Source: Ferruginivarius sediminum
Lineage (GTDB): Bacteria; Pseudomonadota; Alphaproteobacteria; Kiloniellales; Rhodovibrionaceae
Direction of reading: 5' to 3'
NCBI RefSeq assembly: GCF_003344765.1
Contig: NZ_QPMH01000001.1
Coordinates: 310,001 to 374,000 of the forward strand
DNA length: 64,000 nt
The stretch's first letter is position 1. The number at the start of each line of letters is the position of its first letter. Positions 36,137-45,663 of this stretch are shown piece after piece. The position numbers were made by a program, and so were the translations under genes. The notes under the pieces were generated by a model. The model did not search any database, was not told the DNA's origin, and was given only the letters and a program-made list of their open reading frames with translations.

Positions 36137-36174
36137 CTGCCGCCCCGCTCTCATGCACGAGAGCGGGGCGGCAG
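36137..36174 (+). other. Strong intercistronic hairpin between aapJ and aapQ
   Basis: A perfect 16-base-pair inverted repeat (CTGCCGCCCCGCTCTC, loop ATGCAC, GAGAGCGGGGCGGCAG) lies 20 bases after the aapJ stop. No T-run follows, so it is probably an RNA-stabilising or partly terminating element that raises the ratio of binding protein to permease. Confidence 0.85.
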
Positions 36175-36205
36175 CGGTCCTATCTCTAAAGCAAGGGCAC
36201 GTGCG

Positions 36206-37417
36206 ATGGCAGAGCAAGTCGCGCGAAAGGCCGGGGATTCCGCGGCACCGCCGCGTCGGGAGGCAGGCGCCTTCCTCCGCGATCCTCGCGTCCGGGCAGT
36301 TCTGTATCAGATCCTGGTGCTTGGCGGCGTCATCCTTCTTGTTGCCTATCTCGTGTCGAACACGATGGACAATCTGGAGGAACGGTCGATCCGCACGGGC
36401 TTCGGATTCCTCAGCAACGAAGCTGGCTTCTACATTGGCGAAACCACCTTCGTCGCCTACGAGGCGTCGGACAGCTATGGCCAGGCATTCGTCGTCGGCC
36501 TGCTGAACACTTTGCGCGTTGCGTTGCTGGGTATCGTGCTGTCGACCATCATCGGAGCGATCGTCGGCATCGCGCGGCTGTCCAGCAACTGGCTGATCGC
36601 CAAGCTGGCTTCGGTGTATGTCGAGGTCATGCGGAACATCCCGTTGTTACTGCAACTTTTCTTCTGGTACGGCGCCATCAGCTTCCTGCTGCCTTCCGTG
36701 CGCGATGCCATAACGGTCATACCGGGGGTGTTCCTCAGCAAGAGTGGGCTGCAATACGCCGTGCCGGTCAGCCATCCGATCCATCCGTGGATGGGGCTGG
36801 CCTTCCTGGCCGCTATCGCCGCGTGCGTCGTCTATTATAAATGGGCCAAGCGCCATCAGGCGGAGACGGGTCGCGAGCCCAACCTGCTGCTGCCCAGTTT
36901 GGGGATGCTGATCGGTCTGCCGGCGCTCGTTTGGCTCGCGGGCGGTGCCCCGACCCAGATGGACGTGCCCGAACTGGCGACCTTCCGCTATGTCGGCGGC
37001 ACCAGTGTGACGCCGGAGTTCCTGGCGCTGTTGCTGGGTCTGACATTCTATACGGCCGGCTTTATCGCGGAGATTGTGCGAAGCGGCATCGTCGCGGTGG
37101 CCTGGGGGCAGACGGAAGCCGCGTCGGCCATCGGCCTGTCGCGCACGCTGGTGCTGCGCCTCGTCCTTCTGCCGCAAGCGTTGCGCATCATTGTGCCGCC
37201 GACGACGAGCCAGTACCTGAACCTGACGAAGAACTCTTCGCTTGCCGTGGCGATCGGCTACCCGGACCTCGTGTCCGTCGGCAATACCACGTTGAACCAG
37301 ACCGGACAGGCGATCGAGTGCATCTCCATCATGATGGCCTGCTACCTGACCATCAGCCTTTCGATCAGCTTCTTCATGAACTGGTACAACAAGCACATCG
37401 CGTTGGTGGAGCGCTAG
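36206..37417 (+). CDS. aapQ: General amino acid ABC transporter permease (AapQ)
   Basis: The 403-residue permease is AapQ-like, longer than ordinary HisM-type permeases because of an insertion between the first membrane segments. Family segments include GFLSNEAGFYIGE near 70, NTLRVALLGIVLSTIIG near 98, and the EAA loop EAASAIGLSRTLVLRLVLLP near 306. With AapM it forms the channel for amino acids delivered by AapJ. It ends 4 bases before aapM. Confidence 0.94.
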   Translation: MAEQVARKAGDSAAPPRREAGAFLRDPRVRAVLYQILVLGGVILLVAYLVSNTMDNLEERSIRTGFGFLSNEAGFYIGETTFVAYEASDSYGQAFVVGLLNTLRVALLGIVLSTIIGAIVGIARLSSNWLIAKLASVYVEVMRNIPLLLQLFFWYGAISFLLPSVRDAITVIPGVFLSKSGLQYAVPVSHPIHPWMGLAFLAAIAACVVYYKWAKRHQAETGREPNLLLPSLGMLIGLPALVWLAGGAPTQMDVPELATFRYVGGTSVTPEFLALLLGLTFYTAGFIAEIVRSGIVAVAWGQTEAASAIGLSRTLVLRLVLLPQALRIIVPPTTSQYLNLTKNSSLAVAIGYPDLVSVGNTTLNQTGQAIECISIMMACYLTISLSISFFMNWYNKHIALVER

Positions 37418-37421
37418 GGAC

Positions 37422-38522
37422 GTGTCGGTACCAAACAGCGGCGAAAAGACCGAGCTGCCCCCGCCGAAGACCCAGGTCGGCGTGATTGGCTGGCTCCGCG
37501 CGAACCTGTTCAACGGTTGGTTCAATACACTGTTGACGCTGATCGCTGGCTACATCCTGATCTCGACCGTGCCGCCCCTGATTGACTGGCTGTTCCTCGA
37601 CGCCGTCTGGGGGATGGTCGATCCCGAGGTGTGCAAACAGGCGGAAGGCGCCTGCTGGACATTCATCCGGGAGAAGTACCGCCTGATCCTGTTCGGGACC
37701 TACCCCTTCAACGAGCAATGGCGGCCGCTTGTCGGCGTGCTGCTTCTGCTGACGGTGGTGGGCTTCAGCTGCAACCGGCGTTTCTGGCATCCCTGGCTGG
37801 GCGCGGTCTGGCTGGCCACGCTGCTGATCTATCTGATGTTGCTGGGCGGCGGAGTGCTTGGCCTGACGCCGGTTCGCACGGAACTGTGGGGCGGCCTGCC
37901 GCTGACCCTGCTGCTGGCGGTCGTCGGCATCGTCGTCGCTTTCCCGCTATCGATTCTGTTGGCGCTCGGCCGACGCTCGAATATGCCGATCGTGAAGTCG
38001 ATCTGCATCGGGTATATCGAGCTGGTGCGCGGCGTGCCGCTGATTACGTTGCTGTTCATGGCGTCGTTCATGCTCCCGCTCTTCATGCCGACAGGAGTAA
38101 GTATCGACGCCCTGCTACGCGCGCAGGTCGCGATCATCATCTTTGTGTCGTCTTACTTGGCCGAGGTGATCCGCGGCGGCCTGCAGGCGCTGCCGAAAGG
38201 GCAGTACGAGGGCGCTGAATCGCTGGGGCTGACCTACTGGCAGACGCAGCGCAAGATCATCCTGCCGCAGGCCTTGAAGATATCCATTCCGCCGATCGTC
38301 AATACCTACCTCGGCATGTTCAAGGACACCTCGCTGGTCGCCATCGTCAGCCTCACCGACCTGTTGCTGGCGACCCGGCAGGCATTCGCCGATCCGGAAT
38401 GGCGGTCCTTCTTCGTGGAGGGCTACGTCTTCATCGCCATCATCTACTGGTGCTTCTGCTTCTTCATGTCGAAGTACAGCCAGCACCTCGAACGCGTCCT
38501 GGATACGGGCCACAAACGCTAG
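37422..38522 (+). CDS. aapM: General amino acid ABC transporter permease (AapM)
   Basis: The 366-residue permease starts with GTG at 37422, five bases after the aapQ stop, with AGGGAC as a weak ribosome site. About eight membrane segments are visible. The EAA loop is [20 protein letters not shown] near residue 266, and the AapM-type insert around [16 protein letters not shown] lies near 69-84. It is the second permease of the importer; aapP follows after 25 bases. Confidence 0.93.
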   Translation: MSVPNSGEKTELPPPKTQVGVIGWLRANLFNGWFNTLLTLIAGYILISTVPPLIDWLFLDAVWGMVDPEVCKQAEGACWTFIREKYRLILFGTYPFNEQWRPLVGVLLLLTVVGFSCNRRFWHPWLGAVWLATLLIYLMLLGGGVLGLTPVRTELWGGLPLTLLLAVVGIVVAFPLSILLALGRRSNMPIVKSICIGYIELVRGVPLITLLFMASFMLPLFMPTGVSIDALLRAQVAIIIFVSSYLAEVIRGGLQALPKGQYEGAESLGLTYWQTQRKIILPQALKISIPPIVNTYLGMFKDTSLVAIVSLTDLLLATRQAFADPEWRSFFVEGYVFIAIIYWCFCFFMSKYSQHLERVLDTGHKR

Positions 38523-38547
38523 GCCGCCGCGAGAAGGAGCCAATCGG

Positions 38548-39357
38548 ATGAGCCAAACCGAAGGTGTCAGCGCCGAATCCAAGTCGAGGGAAGCGGCCCG
38601 GCGGATGCCTGCACCGGATGCCAATGCGATCATCGAAATGATCGATGTCCACAAGTGGTTCGGCCAGTTCCATGTGCTGCGCGACATCAATCTCTCGGTG
38701 AACCAGAAGGAACGAATCGTCATTTGCGGTCCTTCGGGCTCCGGCAAGTCCACCTTGATCCGTTGCATCAACCGCCTGGAGGAACACCAGCGCGGGCAGA
38801 TTATCGTCGATGGCGTCGAACTCACGAACGACATCAAGAAGATCGAAACGATCCGCCGCGAAGTCGGCATGGTCTTCCAGCACTTCAATCTGTTCCCGCA
38901 CCTCACCGTGCTGGAGAACCTGACTCTCGGTCCGATCTGGGTAAAAAAGACGCCCAAGGCGGAGGCCGAGGAGACGGCCATGAACTACTTGGAGCGCGTG
39001 AAGATTCCGGAGCAGGCGGACAAGTATCCCGGCCAGCTTTCCGGCGGCCAGCAGCAGCGCGTAGCCATCGCCCGGTCGTTGTGCATGAACCCCAAGGTCA
39101 TGCTGTTCGATGAGCCAACCTCGGCCCTCGATCCTGAAATGATCAAGGAAGTTCTCGACGTGATGATCGAGCTTGCTGAAACCGGCATGACGATGCTTGT
39201 CGTCACTCACGAGATGGGCTTCGCGCGAACCGTGGCGGACCGGGTTATCTTCATGGATGGCGGCGAGATCATCGAGCAGAACGAGCCCGAAGAGTTCTTC
39301 CACAACCCGCAGTCCGAGCGCACGAAGATGTTCCTCAGCCAGATCCTGAAGCACTAG
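38548..39357 (+). CDS. aapP: General amino acid ABC transporter ATPase (AapP)
   Basis: The 269-residue ATPase has Walker [14 protein letters not shown] near residue 59, Q-loop [14 protein letters not shown] near 109, signature [15 protein letters not shown] near 163 and Walker [16 protein letters not shown] near 185. The first 30 residues are a polar leader that precedes the core. AAGGAG lies 11 bases before the ATG. It completes the aapJ-Q-M-P operon. Confidence 0.95.
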   Translation: MSQTEGVSAESKSREAARRMPAPDANAIIEMIDVHKWFGQFHVLRDINLSVNQKERIVICGPSGSGKSTLIRCINRLEEHQRGQIIVDGVELTNDIKKIETIRREVGMVFQHFNLFPHLTVLENLTLGPIWVKKTPKAEAEETAMNYLERVKIPEQADKYPGQLSGGQQQRVAIARSLCMNPKVMLFDEPTSALDPEMIKEVLDVMIELAETGMTMLVVTHEMGFARTVADRVIFMDGGEIIEQNEPEEFFHNPQSERTKMFLSQILKH

Positions 39358-39400
39358 GCGGCGCGGCAGGGTCTGCGGCTGTCCGCACCGGGCCAGCCCA

Positions 39401-40420
39401 TCAACGCGTCGGGATCAGCCCGGTCAGTCTGGGGTCGATGATCGTGCGGCTTTCCTGTCCGACAGGCGTGAAGCCGGCCTTCTGGTAAAGGGATAGGGCG
39501 CGGGGGTGGTCCAGCGTATTGGTGTTGACGGTCAACCTTTCCGGTGCATAGGACCACGCCATGTGGATCGCCGAGCCCAGCAGATAGCGTCCGAACCCGC
39601 GTCCGATGTACTCGGGCATGACACCGAAGTAGGCGAGATCGATCTCGGGCTCGGCGCGCCGATCAAGTTCCGCGTAGCCCGCCGGCACGCCATCGACATA
39701 GAGAACGTAGATCTCCACCCGATCGTCCTGGATCACCCGGGCCAGCGCCTCGTCATCGAGCGCCCGGCGCTCCCACCACAGCCAGGCCGCACCGATAGTG
39801 TTGTAAAGGAACCGATAGAACGACACTGGTGGCCGTTCCGCCCGCATCAAGGCGACACGCTGCCCCGCCGGCGGGTGCGGCGGGGCGTCCTGCGGCGGCG
39901 AGGTCATCTCGAGATAGGTGATCGTGACGTCGAGGTTGCCTTCGGAATCCGGGGAGACGCTGCTGTCCGGGGGCAGACCCGGATCGCGGAGCCAGCGGCT
40001 GACAACGCCGACCGCGTCATGCCCGTAACCCAGTGCTTCGTAGAAGCCGGCGGCTTCCTGATTCTGTTGGCGGATCATCGCCTGGGCTTTCGGAATCTCC
40101 CGCTCCGACAGCCACAACTCGGCGGCGCGCACGATCTGGCGGCCATAGCCACGATTCCGGCACCCTGGGTGGACTGCCAAGTAGTAGTACCAGCCGCGAT
40201 GACCATCATGGCCGACGCAGACGCCGGCGACCACCTGACCGTCGTCTTCTCCGACAAGGATATCGGCATTCGCGGAGTCAGTGAACCTTTGGAAATCCTG
40301 GCGCGGGTCGTTCCACCACCGCGTCAGCGCGCAGATGTTCCAGAGGTCGATCAGGGTTTCGGCGTCTTCGGCACGGGCCGGGCGGATCGTCAGATCCACG
40401 GTGGGCTCGGATGCTGTCAA
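39401..40420 (-). CDS. Double GNAT-family N-acetyltransferase
   Basis: The 339-residue protein contains two GNAT domains. The first (about 10-145) resembles YpeA-type acetyltransferases, with the acetyl-CoA loop in LAVHPGCRNRGYGRQIVRAA. The second (about 180-335) has VMPEYIGRGFGRYLLGSAI followed by RLTVNTNTLDHPRALSLYQKAGF. Two such domains are usually encoded by separate genes, so this looks like a fusion. Acceptors are unknown. It is the last gene of the cysK-alaX-sseA operon, 21 bases after sseA. Confidence 0.9.
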   Translation of the reverse strand: MTASEPTVDLTIRPARAEDAETLIDLWNICALTRWWNDPRQDFQRFTDSANADILVGEDDGQVVAGVCVGHDGHRGWYYYLAVHPGCRNRGYGRQIVRAAELWLSEREIPKAQAMIRQQNQEAAGFYEALGYGHDAVGVVSRWLRDPGLPPDSSVSPDSEGNLDVTITYLEMTSPPQDAPPHPPAGQRVALMRAERPPVSFYRFLYNTIGAAWLWWERRALDDEALARVIQDDRVEIYVLYVDGVPAGYAELDRRAEPEIDLAYFGVMPEYIGRGFGRYLLGSAIHMAWSYAPERLTVNTNTLDHPRALSLYQKAGFTPVGQESRTIIDPRLTGLIPTR

Positions 40421-40441
40421 AGCCGCTCTCCCATCCTGACG

Positions 40442-41317
40442 TCAGTCGCTCGACCGTCCTGGCGACCCGGTCTCGACGGGCGTATCGCCCGGCAGCCCCC
40501 ATTCGGCCCAGGAGCCGTCATAGACCGCGACATCGCGATGCCCGGTCACATGCAGGCCAAGCGCGAGGATCGCAGCCGTCAAGCCGGAACCGCAAGTGGT
40601 CACGACGGGCTTGCGTGGCTGTACCCCGGCCTCATCGAATAGCCGCTCCAGCTCTTCCGGCGCCTTCAGCGTCTGCGTGTCGGGATCGATAAGTGCATTG
40701 AAGGGAAGGTTGAGGCTTCCGGGAATATGGCCCAGTCGACGACCGGGCCAGAGTTCCTCGGATCCCTCGAAACGGCTGGGCGAACGGGCGTCCAGCACCT
40801 GATCGCGGCCACTGGAAAGGTTGCGCCGCATCTGATCGACGTCGCGCAGCATGGTGTGGTTGAAGCGTGCAGTGAAGTGGCGTTCGTCCCTGACCTGCAC
40901 GGGACCCTCCTCGGTCGGGCGGTTTTCGGCAAGCCATTTGGGCAGGCCGCCGTCAAGCACCGTCACGTCCTGGTGCCCGAACAGGCGGAACATCCACCAT
41001 GCCCGCGGTGACGAAGCGATCCCCTTCTGGTCGTACACCACGATGCGGCTGCCGTCGCCCAGGCCCAGCTTCCGGACCTTGGACGAGAATTTCTCCGCCG
41101 AGGGCACCATGTGCGGCAGCTCGCTGCCGGTGTCCGCGATATCGTCGATGTCGAAGAATACCGCACCCGGAATGTGCGCGCGCTCGAACTCCTCGCGGCC
41201 GTTCTTACCCTCGTGGGGCAGGTAGTAGGTTGCATCCACGATCCGCACGTCGGGCGAGCGCAGGTGGTCGGCAAGCCATTCGGTGCTGACGAGGGCATCC
41301 GTGTTGTATCGAGGCAT
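40442..41317 (-). CDS. sseA: 3-mercaptopyruvate sulfurtransferase (SseA)
   Basis: The 291-residue protein has two rhodanese domains. The catalytic cysteine is Cys242 in TTCGSGLTAAI; the CGSGxTA loop marks mercaptopyruvate sulfurtransferases rather than thiosulfate enzymes. It transfers sulfur from 3-mercaptopyruvate, made from cysteine. The ATG at 41317 gives the usual start (MPRYNTDALVSTEWL) and lies 26 bases after alaX; an in-frame start at 41404 inside alaX is rejected. Confidence 0.93.
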   Translation of the reverse strand: MPRYNTDALVSTEWLADHLRSPDVRIVDATYYLPHEGKNGREEFERAHIPGAVFFDIDDIADTGSELPHMVPSAEKFSSKVRKLGLGDGSRIVVYDQKGIASSPRAWWMFRLFGHQDVTVLDGGLPKWLAENRPTEEGPVQVRDERHFTARFNHTMLRDVDQMRRNLSSGRDQVLDARSPSRFEGSEELWPGRRLGHIPGSLNLPFNALIDPDTQTLKAPEELERLFDEAGVQPRKPVVTTCGSGLTAAILALGLHVTGHRDVAVYDGSWAEWGLPGDTPVETGSPGRSSD

Positions 41318-41342
41318 CTGAGCGGACCGGTTACCGTTGAAA

Positions 41343-42047
41343 CTATTCGGACAGATGGATGTTGATGCGGCGGTTCTGCCGCCCCTTGTTCTCGACCTTG
41401 CCAATGCGCACGGGGCCGATCTCGCCGGTCGAGCGGACGTGCGTGCCGCCGCAGGGTTGCAGGTCCACGCCGTCGATCTCGATCAGGCGGACCTTGCCGC
41501 TTCCCCTCGGCGGCTTCACCGACATCGTCCGCACAAGGCCCGGATTGGTGTCCAACTCGGCGTCGTCCACCCATCGGCTGCGGACGGCGCGATCCTGCCG
41601 AACAAGCTCGTTCAGACGCTGCGTCAGGACTTCCTTGTCGATCTGATCGCCGGCGACGTTGAAATCCAGCCGGCTTTTGCTTTCGCCGACCTGCCCGCCG
41701 GTCACGTCGCCTTCAAGCAGGCTGCACAGCAAGTGCATCGTCGTGTGCATGCGCATCAAGCGGTGCCTGCGTTCCCAGTCGATCCGCGCGGTCACCCGGG
41801 TGCCGGGGGCGGGAAGATCCACACCCTCCGCCGGGATGTGCAATACCTCGTCATGGCTGTCGCCCTTGCGGGCATCGCCGATCTCGACGCTGCCGCCGTC
41901 CCAGATCAGCCGGCCGGTGTCACCCGGCTGCCCGCCGCCCATCGGATAGAACACTGTGCGCGTCAGGCGGATGCCGTCGGGACTTGCATCGACGACCTCC
42001 GCCTCGCAGCTCTCGGCGTAGGGATCGTCGCGAAACACCAGCTCCAT
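41343..42047 (-). CDS. alaX: Alanyl-tRNA editing protein (AlaX)
   Basis: The 234-residue protein is a free-standing editing domain related to the C-terminal part of alanyl-tRNA synthetase. The N-terminal FYPMGGGQPGDTG loop and the zinc sites HxxxH (His101-His105) and CxxxH (Cys199-His203, PCGGTHV) are intact. It removes serine (or glycine) wrongly attached to tRNA-Ala. The ATG at 42047 is the conserved start; a longer frame to 42269 overlaps cysK. It sits between cysK and sseA in one operon. Confidence 0.92.
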   Translation of the reverse strand: MELVFRDDPYAESCEAEVVDASPDGIRLTRTVFYPMGGGQPGDTGRLIWDGGSVEIGDARKGDSHDEVLHIPAEGVDLPAPGTRVTARIDWERRHRLMRMHTTMHLLCSLLEGDVTGGQVGESKSRLDFNVAGDQIDKEVLTQRLNELVRQDRAVRSRWVDDAELDTNPGLVRTMSVKPPRGSGKVRLIEIDGVDLQPCGGTHVRSTGEIGPVRIGKVENKGRQNRRINIHLSE

Positions 42048-42069
42048 TGGCCGGACCCCCCTTGCTCGT

Positions 42070-43080
42070 CTACTCGGCCGCTTCCAGCCACTGCGGGGCA
42101 GGCAGGCCTTTCTCGTGCAGGAATGCAGGATTGTAAAGCCGACTTGTATAGCGCGTACCCCAGTCGCACAAGATGGTAACGATGGTGTGCCCGGGGCCCA
42201 GGTCCCTGGCCATACGGATCGCTCCGGCGACGTTGACACCGCTCGACGCGCCCAGAAGCAGGCCTTCATGCTGTAGCATGTCGAAGACGACGGGCAGGCT
42301 CTCCTCGTCGCGGACCTGATACGGGAAATCGACCGAAAGGCCTTCCAGATTGCCCGTGATCCGGTTCTGTCCGATGCCCTCGGTGATCGAGCTGCCTTCG
42401 CCCTTCAGCTCACCGTACTTGTAGTAGTTGTAGAGTCCGGCGCCCGGTGGATCTGCGAGGCCGATCTTGATGCCGGGATTGCGCTCGCGAAGGGCCATTG
42501 CCACGCCAGCCAGCGTTCCGCCGGTACCAACCGCGCAGATGAAGCCATCGACCTTGCCGTCGGTCTGCTCCCAGATCTCCGGACCGGTGGTTTCGAAGTG
42601 GCCCCGGCGGTTGGCCTGATTATCGAATTGCTGGGCCCAGATGGCGCCGTTCGGGTCGCTTGCGGCGAGTTCTTCGGCCAGCCGTCCGGAAACGTGGACA
42701 TAGTTGTTCGGATCCTTATACGGCACCGCCGGTACCTCGCGCAGCTCGGCGCCGCAGATCCGCAGCATATCCTTCTTTTCCTGGCTCTGCGTCTCGGGGA
42801 TCACGATGACCGTGCGATACCCGCGCGCATTGCCGACGAGGGCGAGGCCGATACCGGTGTTACCGGCCGTTCCCTCGACGATGACACCGTCCTTGCGAAG
42901 CGCGCCGCGCTCCTCGGCATCCTTCACGATGGCCCAGGCCGCGCGGTCTTTCACCGAGCCACCGGGGTTGAGAAACTCCGCCTTGCCGTAGATCTCGCAC
43001 CCGGTCTCCTCCGAGGCGCGGTTCAGGCGGATAAGGGGGGTACGACCGATCGTACCGACAAAGCCGTCGCGGAACTCCAT
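42070..43080 (-). CDS. cysK: Cysteine synthase A (CysK)
   Basis: The 336-residue PLP enzyme has the cofactor lysine Lys44 in LNPGGSVKDRAAW, the substrate loop EGTAGNTGIGLALVGNARG near 68, and the phosphate-binding VGTGGTLAGVA near 182. It makes cysteine from O-acetylserine and sulfide. It leads the minus-strand operon cysK-alaX-sseA-GNAT. Two direct copies of ATAACCAG, nine bases apart, end 12 bases before the ATG and may be a regulator site. Confidence 0.93.
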   Translation of the reverse strand: MEFRDGFVGTIGRTPLIRLNRASEETGCEIYGKAEFLNPGGSVKDRAAWAIVKDAEERGALRKDGVIVEGTAGNTGIGLALVGNARGYRTVIVIPETQSQEKKDMLRICGAELREVPAVPYKDPNNYVHVSGRLAEELAASDPNGAIWAQQFDNQANRRGHFETTGPEIWEQTDGKVDGFICAVGTGGTLAGVAMALRERNPGIKIGLADPPGAGLYNYYKYGELKGEGSSITEGIGQNRITGNLEGLSVDFPYQVRDEESLPVVFDMLQHEGLLLGASSGVNVAGAIRMARDLGPGHTIVTILCDWGTRYTSRLYNPAFLHEKGLPAPQWLEAAE

Positions 43081-43197
43081 GGGATTCTTCGCTGGTTATA
43101 CTGGTTATCACAGACAGGTTGGCCGTGAGACTAGACGCCCGCTGCGCGCCACACAAGCATCCGGCGGTCAGTCTCGCGTGCAGCGTTTCCCCCGCGT

Positions 43198-43833
43198 TCA
43201 GACCGTGGCGAAACGCGCGCGCAAACGCTCTCGATTGAGCGCCAGCCACTGCAATCCGATCAGGCTGGGGGCGTTGTCGATACGGCCATCCTCGACCATC
43301 TGCCATGCTTCATCGAAGGAAACCGCGAAAACGCGGATGTCCTCTTCCTCTTCGTCGAGGCCGTGGGTGCCGCCTGCCTCGGAGCTGTCGACGATCCCGC
43401 AATAGACGCGCACCGTTTCGCTCGTCCCGCCGGGACTCACGAGATAGTGATAAAGCTCGATCAGCTCTTGCAACTCGTGGCCCGATTCTTCGTGCGTCTC
43501 CCGCGTTGCCACATCTTCCGGCGCCTCGCCGGCCTCGACGATGCCGGCAACGATTTCGATCTGCCACGGCGCCTTACCGGCGGCCAGGGCGCCGATACGG
43601 AACTGCTCCAGCAGCACGACCTCGTCGCGAACCGGGTCGTAGGGGACGACCGCCACCGCGTCGCCGCGCTCGAAGATCTCGCGGCCTATCTCGCCCGTCC
43701 AGCCGCCGTCATGCCGGCGATGGCGAAGGCGATAGCGGTCGATGCGGAAATAACCCTGGAAAGGGGTATCGGATTCGATGATCTCCACGTCTTCAGGTAC
43801 GTCTTGGTTTTTCAGCGGACCGCTTCTCGGCAT
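43198..43833 (-). CDS. nudF: Nudix hydrolase, ADP-ribose pyrophosphatase-like
   Basis: The 211-residue protein has the Nudix box GX5EX7REXXEEXG as GIVEAGE, APEDVAT, RETHEESG near residues 92-114. The preceding EQFRIGALA and APWQIEIVAG segments fit the ADP-ribose pyrophosphatase subfamily. It cleaves ADP-ribose or related nucleotide diphosphates. Two Nudix positions that are usually hydrophobic are Thr and His here. GGAGG lies six bases before the ATG at 43833. It is divergent from the hydrolase-OsmC gene. Confidence 0.9.
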   Translation of the reverse strand: MPRSGPLKNQDVPEDVEIIESDTPFQGYFRIDRYRLRHRRHDGGWTGEIGREIFERGDAVAVVPYDPVRDEVVLLEQFRIGALAAGKAPWQIEIVAGIVEAGEAPEDVATRETHEESGHELQELIELYHYLVSPGGTSETVRVYCGIVDSSEAGGTHGLDEEEEDIRVFAVSFDEAWQMVEDGRIDNAPSLIGLQWLALNRERLRARFATV

Positions 43834-43854
43834 TTTGGGCCTCCGGGCCTGATA

Positions 43855-43878
43855 CCGCCCCGCCGCAGGGCGGGGCGG
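43855..43878. other. Perfect GC hairpin in divergent promoter region
   Basis: A 10-base-pair inverted repeat (CCGCCCCGCC, loop GCAG, GGCGGGGCGG) lies 22 bases upstream of the Nudix gene start, so it would fall in its mRNA leader or promoter. No T-run follows on either strand. It may be a protein-binding site or leader structure. Confidence 0.6.
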
Positions 43879-43980
43879 GGCTGAACAACATCATTGGCAC
43901 GCGCGTTGTTGTACATACGATGTTGGAGCGTTTCACTGCCATCGTCGCCTCGACGGGCCGCGCCAAGGAGAACCGCCGCC

Positions 43981-45216
43981 ATGACCGTCAAATCCGAGAA
44001 GCTGACTTTTCCAGGGAGCCAGGGCCATGGCCTGGCCGCGCGTCTCGATCGCCCCGAGGTGGAGCCGGCAGCCTATGCCCTGTTCGCGCATTGCTTCACC
44101 TGCGGCAAGGACGTCTTCGCCGCCCAGCGCATCGCCACAACCCTTGCCGAGCGAGGCATCGCCGTCCTGCGGTTCGATTTCACCGGCCTGGGCCACAGTG
44201 ACGGTGAGTTCGCGAACACGAACTTCTCCTCCAACGTGGCCGATCTTGTCGCGGCGGCGGACCATCTGCGCCGGGAATATGCGGCGCCGCAGCTTCTGAT
44301 CGGCCACAGCCTGGGCGGCGCGGCCGTGATTGCAGCGGCGCCCAAGATGCCGGAAGCCAGGGCCGTGGCGACCATCGCGGCTCCGGCTGACCCCGAGCAC
44401 GTGGGCAAGCTGTTCACCGCCGAGCGTGCCGCGATCGAGAGCGAGGGGGAGGCCGAGGTCGATCTGGCCGGCCGCAAGTTCAGGATACGCAAACAGTTCC
44501 TCGACGATATCCAGGTGCAGTCGCTCGACGATGCCCTGGGCGGCCTTCGCAAGGCGCTGATGGTGTTCCACGGGCCGCGCGACGCTATCGTCGGCATCGA
44601 CAACGCCACGCACATCTTCACGGCGGCGAAGCACCCGAAGAGCTTTGTGTCCCTGGACGATGCCGACCACCTGTTGAGCCGCAAGGCCGATGCGAGCTAT
44701 GTCGCGCAGGTGCTGGGTGCCTGGGCCGCACGCTACATCGAGGTGCCGCCGGCGGAACGCCGGACGGAGGTGCCGCCGGCGATGGAAGGCGGCGTCGTCG
44801 TGCAGGAAACCGGGGAGGGGCGCTTCACCAATGCCGTTGTCGCCGGCCGGCACCGCCTGCGCGCCGACGAGCCGGTGGAGGTCGGCGGCACCGATACGGG
44901 CCCGTCGCCCTATGACTATCTACTTGCGGGGCTGGGCGCGTGCAGCGCGATGACCGTGCGTCTTTACGCCGAGCGGAAGGGTTGGCCGGTCGAGCGCGTC
45001 ACCGTGCGCCTGACCCACGACAAGATCCATGCCGACGATTGCGCCGATTGCGAGACGCGGGAGGGCAAGGTCGACGTCATCCATCGCCGAATCGCCTTCG
45101 ATGGCGCACTCGACGAGACGCAACGCAAACGCCTTCTCGAGATCGCCGACAAATGCCCCGTTCACCGCACCTTGACCAGCGAGGTTCGGATTCACACCGA
45201 ACCCGATAGCCACTGA
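43981..45216 (+). CDS. Fused alpha/beta hydrolase - OsmC family protein
   Basis: The 411-residue protein joins an alpha/beta hydrolase (residues 1-250; nucleophile elbow [11 protein letters not shown] near 104, acidic residue in [10 protein letters not shown], histidine in DDADHLLSR) to an OsmC/Ohr-type peroxiredoxin domain (about 275-405). In the OsmC part the two redox cysteines are in [12 protein letters not shown] and DKCPVHRTL. OsmC proteins reduce organic hydroperoxides. The ATG at 43981 gives the canonical start [12 protein letters not shown]. This fusion is known from other Proteobacteria. Confidence 0.92.
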   Translation: MTVKSEKLTFPGSQGHGLAARLDRPEVEPAAYALFAHCFTCGKDVFAAQRIATTLAERGIAVLRFDFTGLGHSDGEFANTNFSSNVADLVAAADHLRREYAAPQLLIGHSLGGAAVIAAAPKMPEARAVATIAAPADPEHVGKLFTAERAAIESEGEAEVDLAGRKFRIRKQFLDDIQVQSLDDALGGLRKALMVFHGPRDAIVGIDNATHIFTAAKHPKSFVSLDDADHLLSRKADASYVAQVLGAWAARYIEVPPAERRTEVPPAMEGGVVVQETGEGRFTNAVVAGRHRLRADEPVEVGGTDTGPSPYDYLLAGLGACSAMTVRLYAERKGWPVERVTVRLTHDKIHADDCADCETREGKVDVIHRRIAFDGALDETQRKRLLEIADKCPVHRTLTSEVRIHTEPDSH

Positions 45217-45663
45217 CGCGAATTTCAATGGACTGTATACGTGGGTTTCATGCAAGTGCGCGTCGCACGTGGGACAGTGGCGGTCGGACGCGGGAAACTT
45301 GCTGGTGACGCTCCGAGTCAAAGTCTGATAACATCAAAAATAAAGCAAAGTTGCTATCAACGAACTGCAACAGGGCAGGCATCAATATCCCCGCTGAAGC
45401 GGGGTCACGGGGAAAGCGGGAGAGTGCGAGGCGTCGGACAAGACGTCCATCGGAAATGCCGTGCAATACCTAGACGACTGGCGACAGGACAGGCAGCTTC
45501 TGGCGTCTGCGCGTGGCATCGGCGAATTCGGTCGTAATGTGCGAACTTCGGTGCTGTCGCCTATTCGGCGGCTGTGACGACGACAGTCCGTGTCTCGTCG
45601 TTTTCTCCAAATAACGGCCAAAAGGCCGCTTCACCGGTCCGAATTGTGTCAGGGAGCCGTAGA
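45217..45663. other. Long intergenic region upstream of dppA
   Basis: About 450 bases without a convincing gene. A relatively AT-rich patch at 45325-45362 may hold promoter elements for dppA. A six-base-pair GC hairpin (CCCCGC, TGAA, GCGGGG) is at 45389-45404, and GTGCG/CGCAC follows the hydrolase gene near 45257. The open frames here show no homology or ribosome sites that I recognise. Confidence 0.5.

Noticed and set aside
42048-42269. Upstream extension of AlaX
   Set aside because: The extension overlaps the 3' end of cysK in another frame and is not conserved in the AlaX family.
45241-45537. 98-codon plus-strand frame before dppA
   Set aside because: No ribosome site, no hydrophobic core, low-complexity basic composition, and it spans hairpins and an AT-rich promoter-like stretch.
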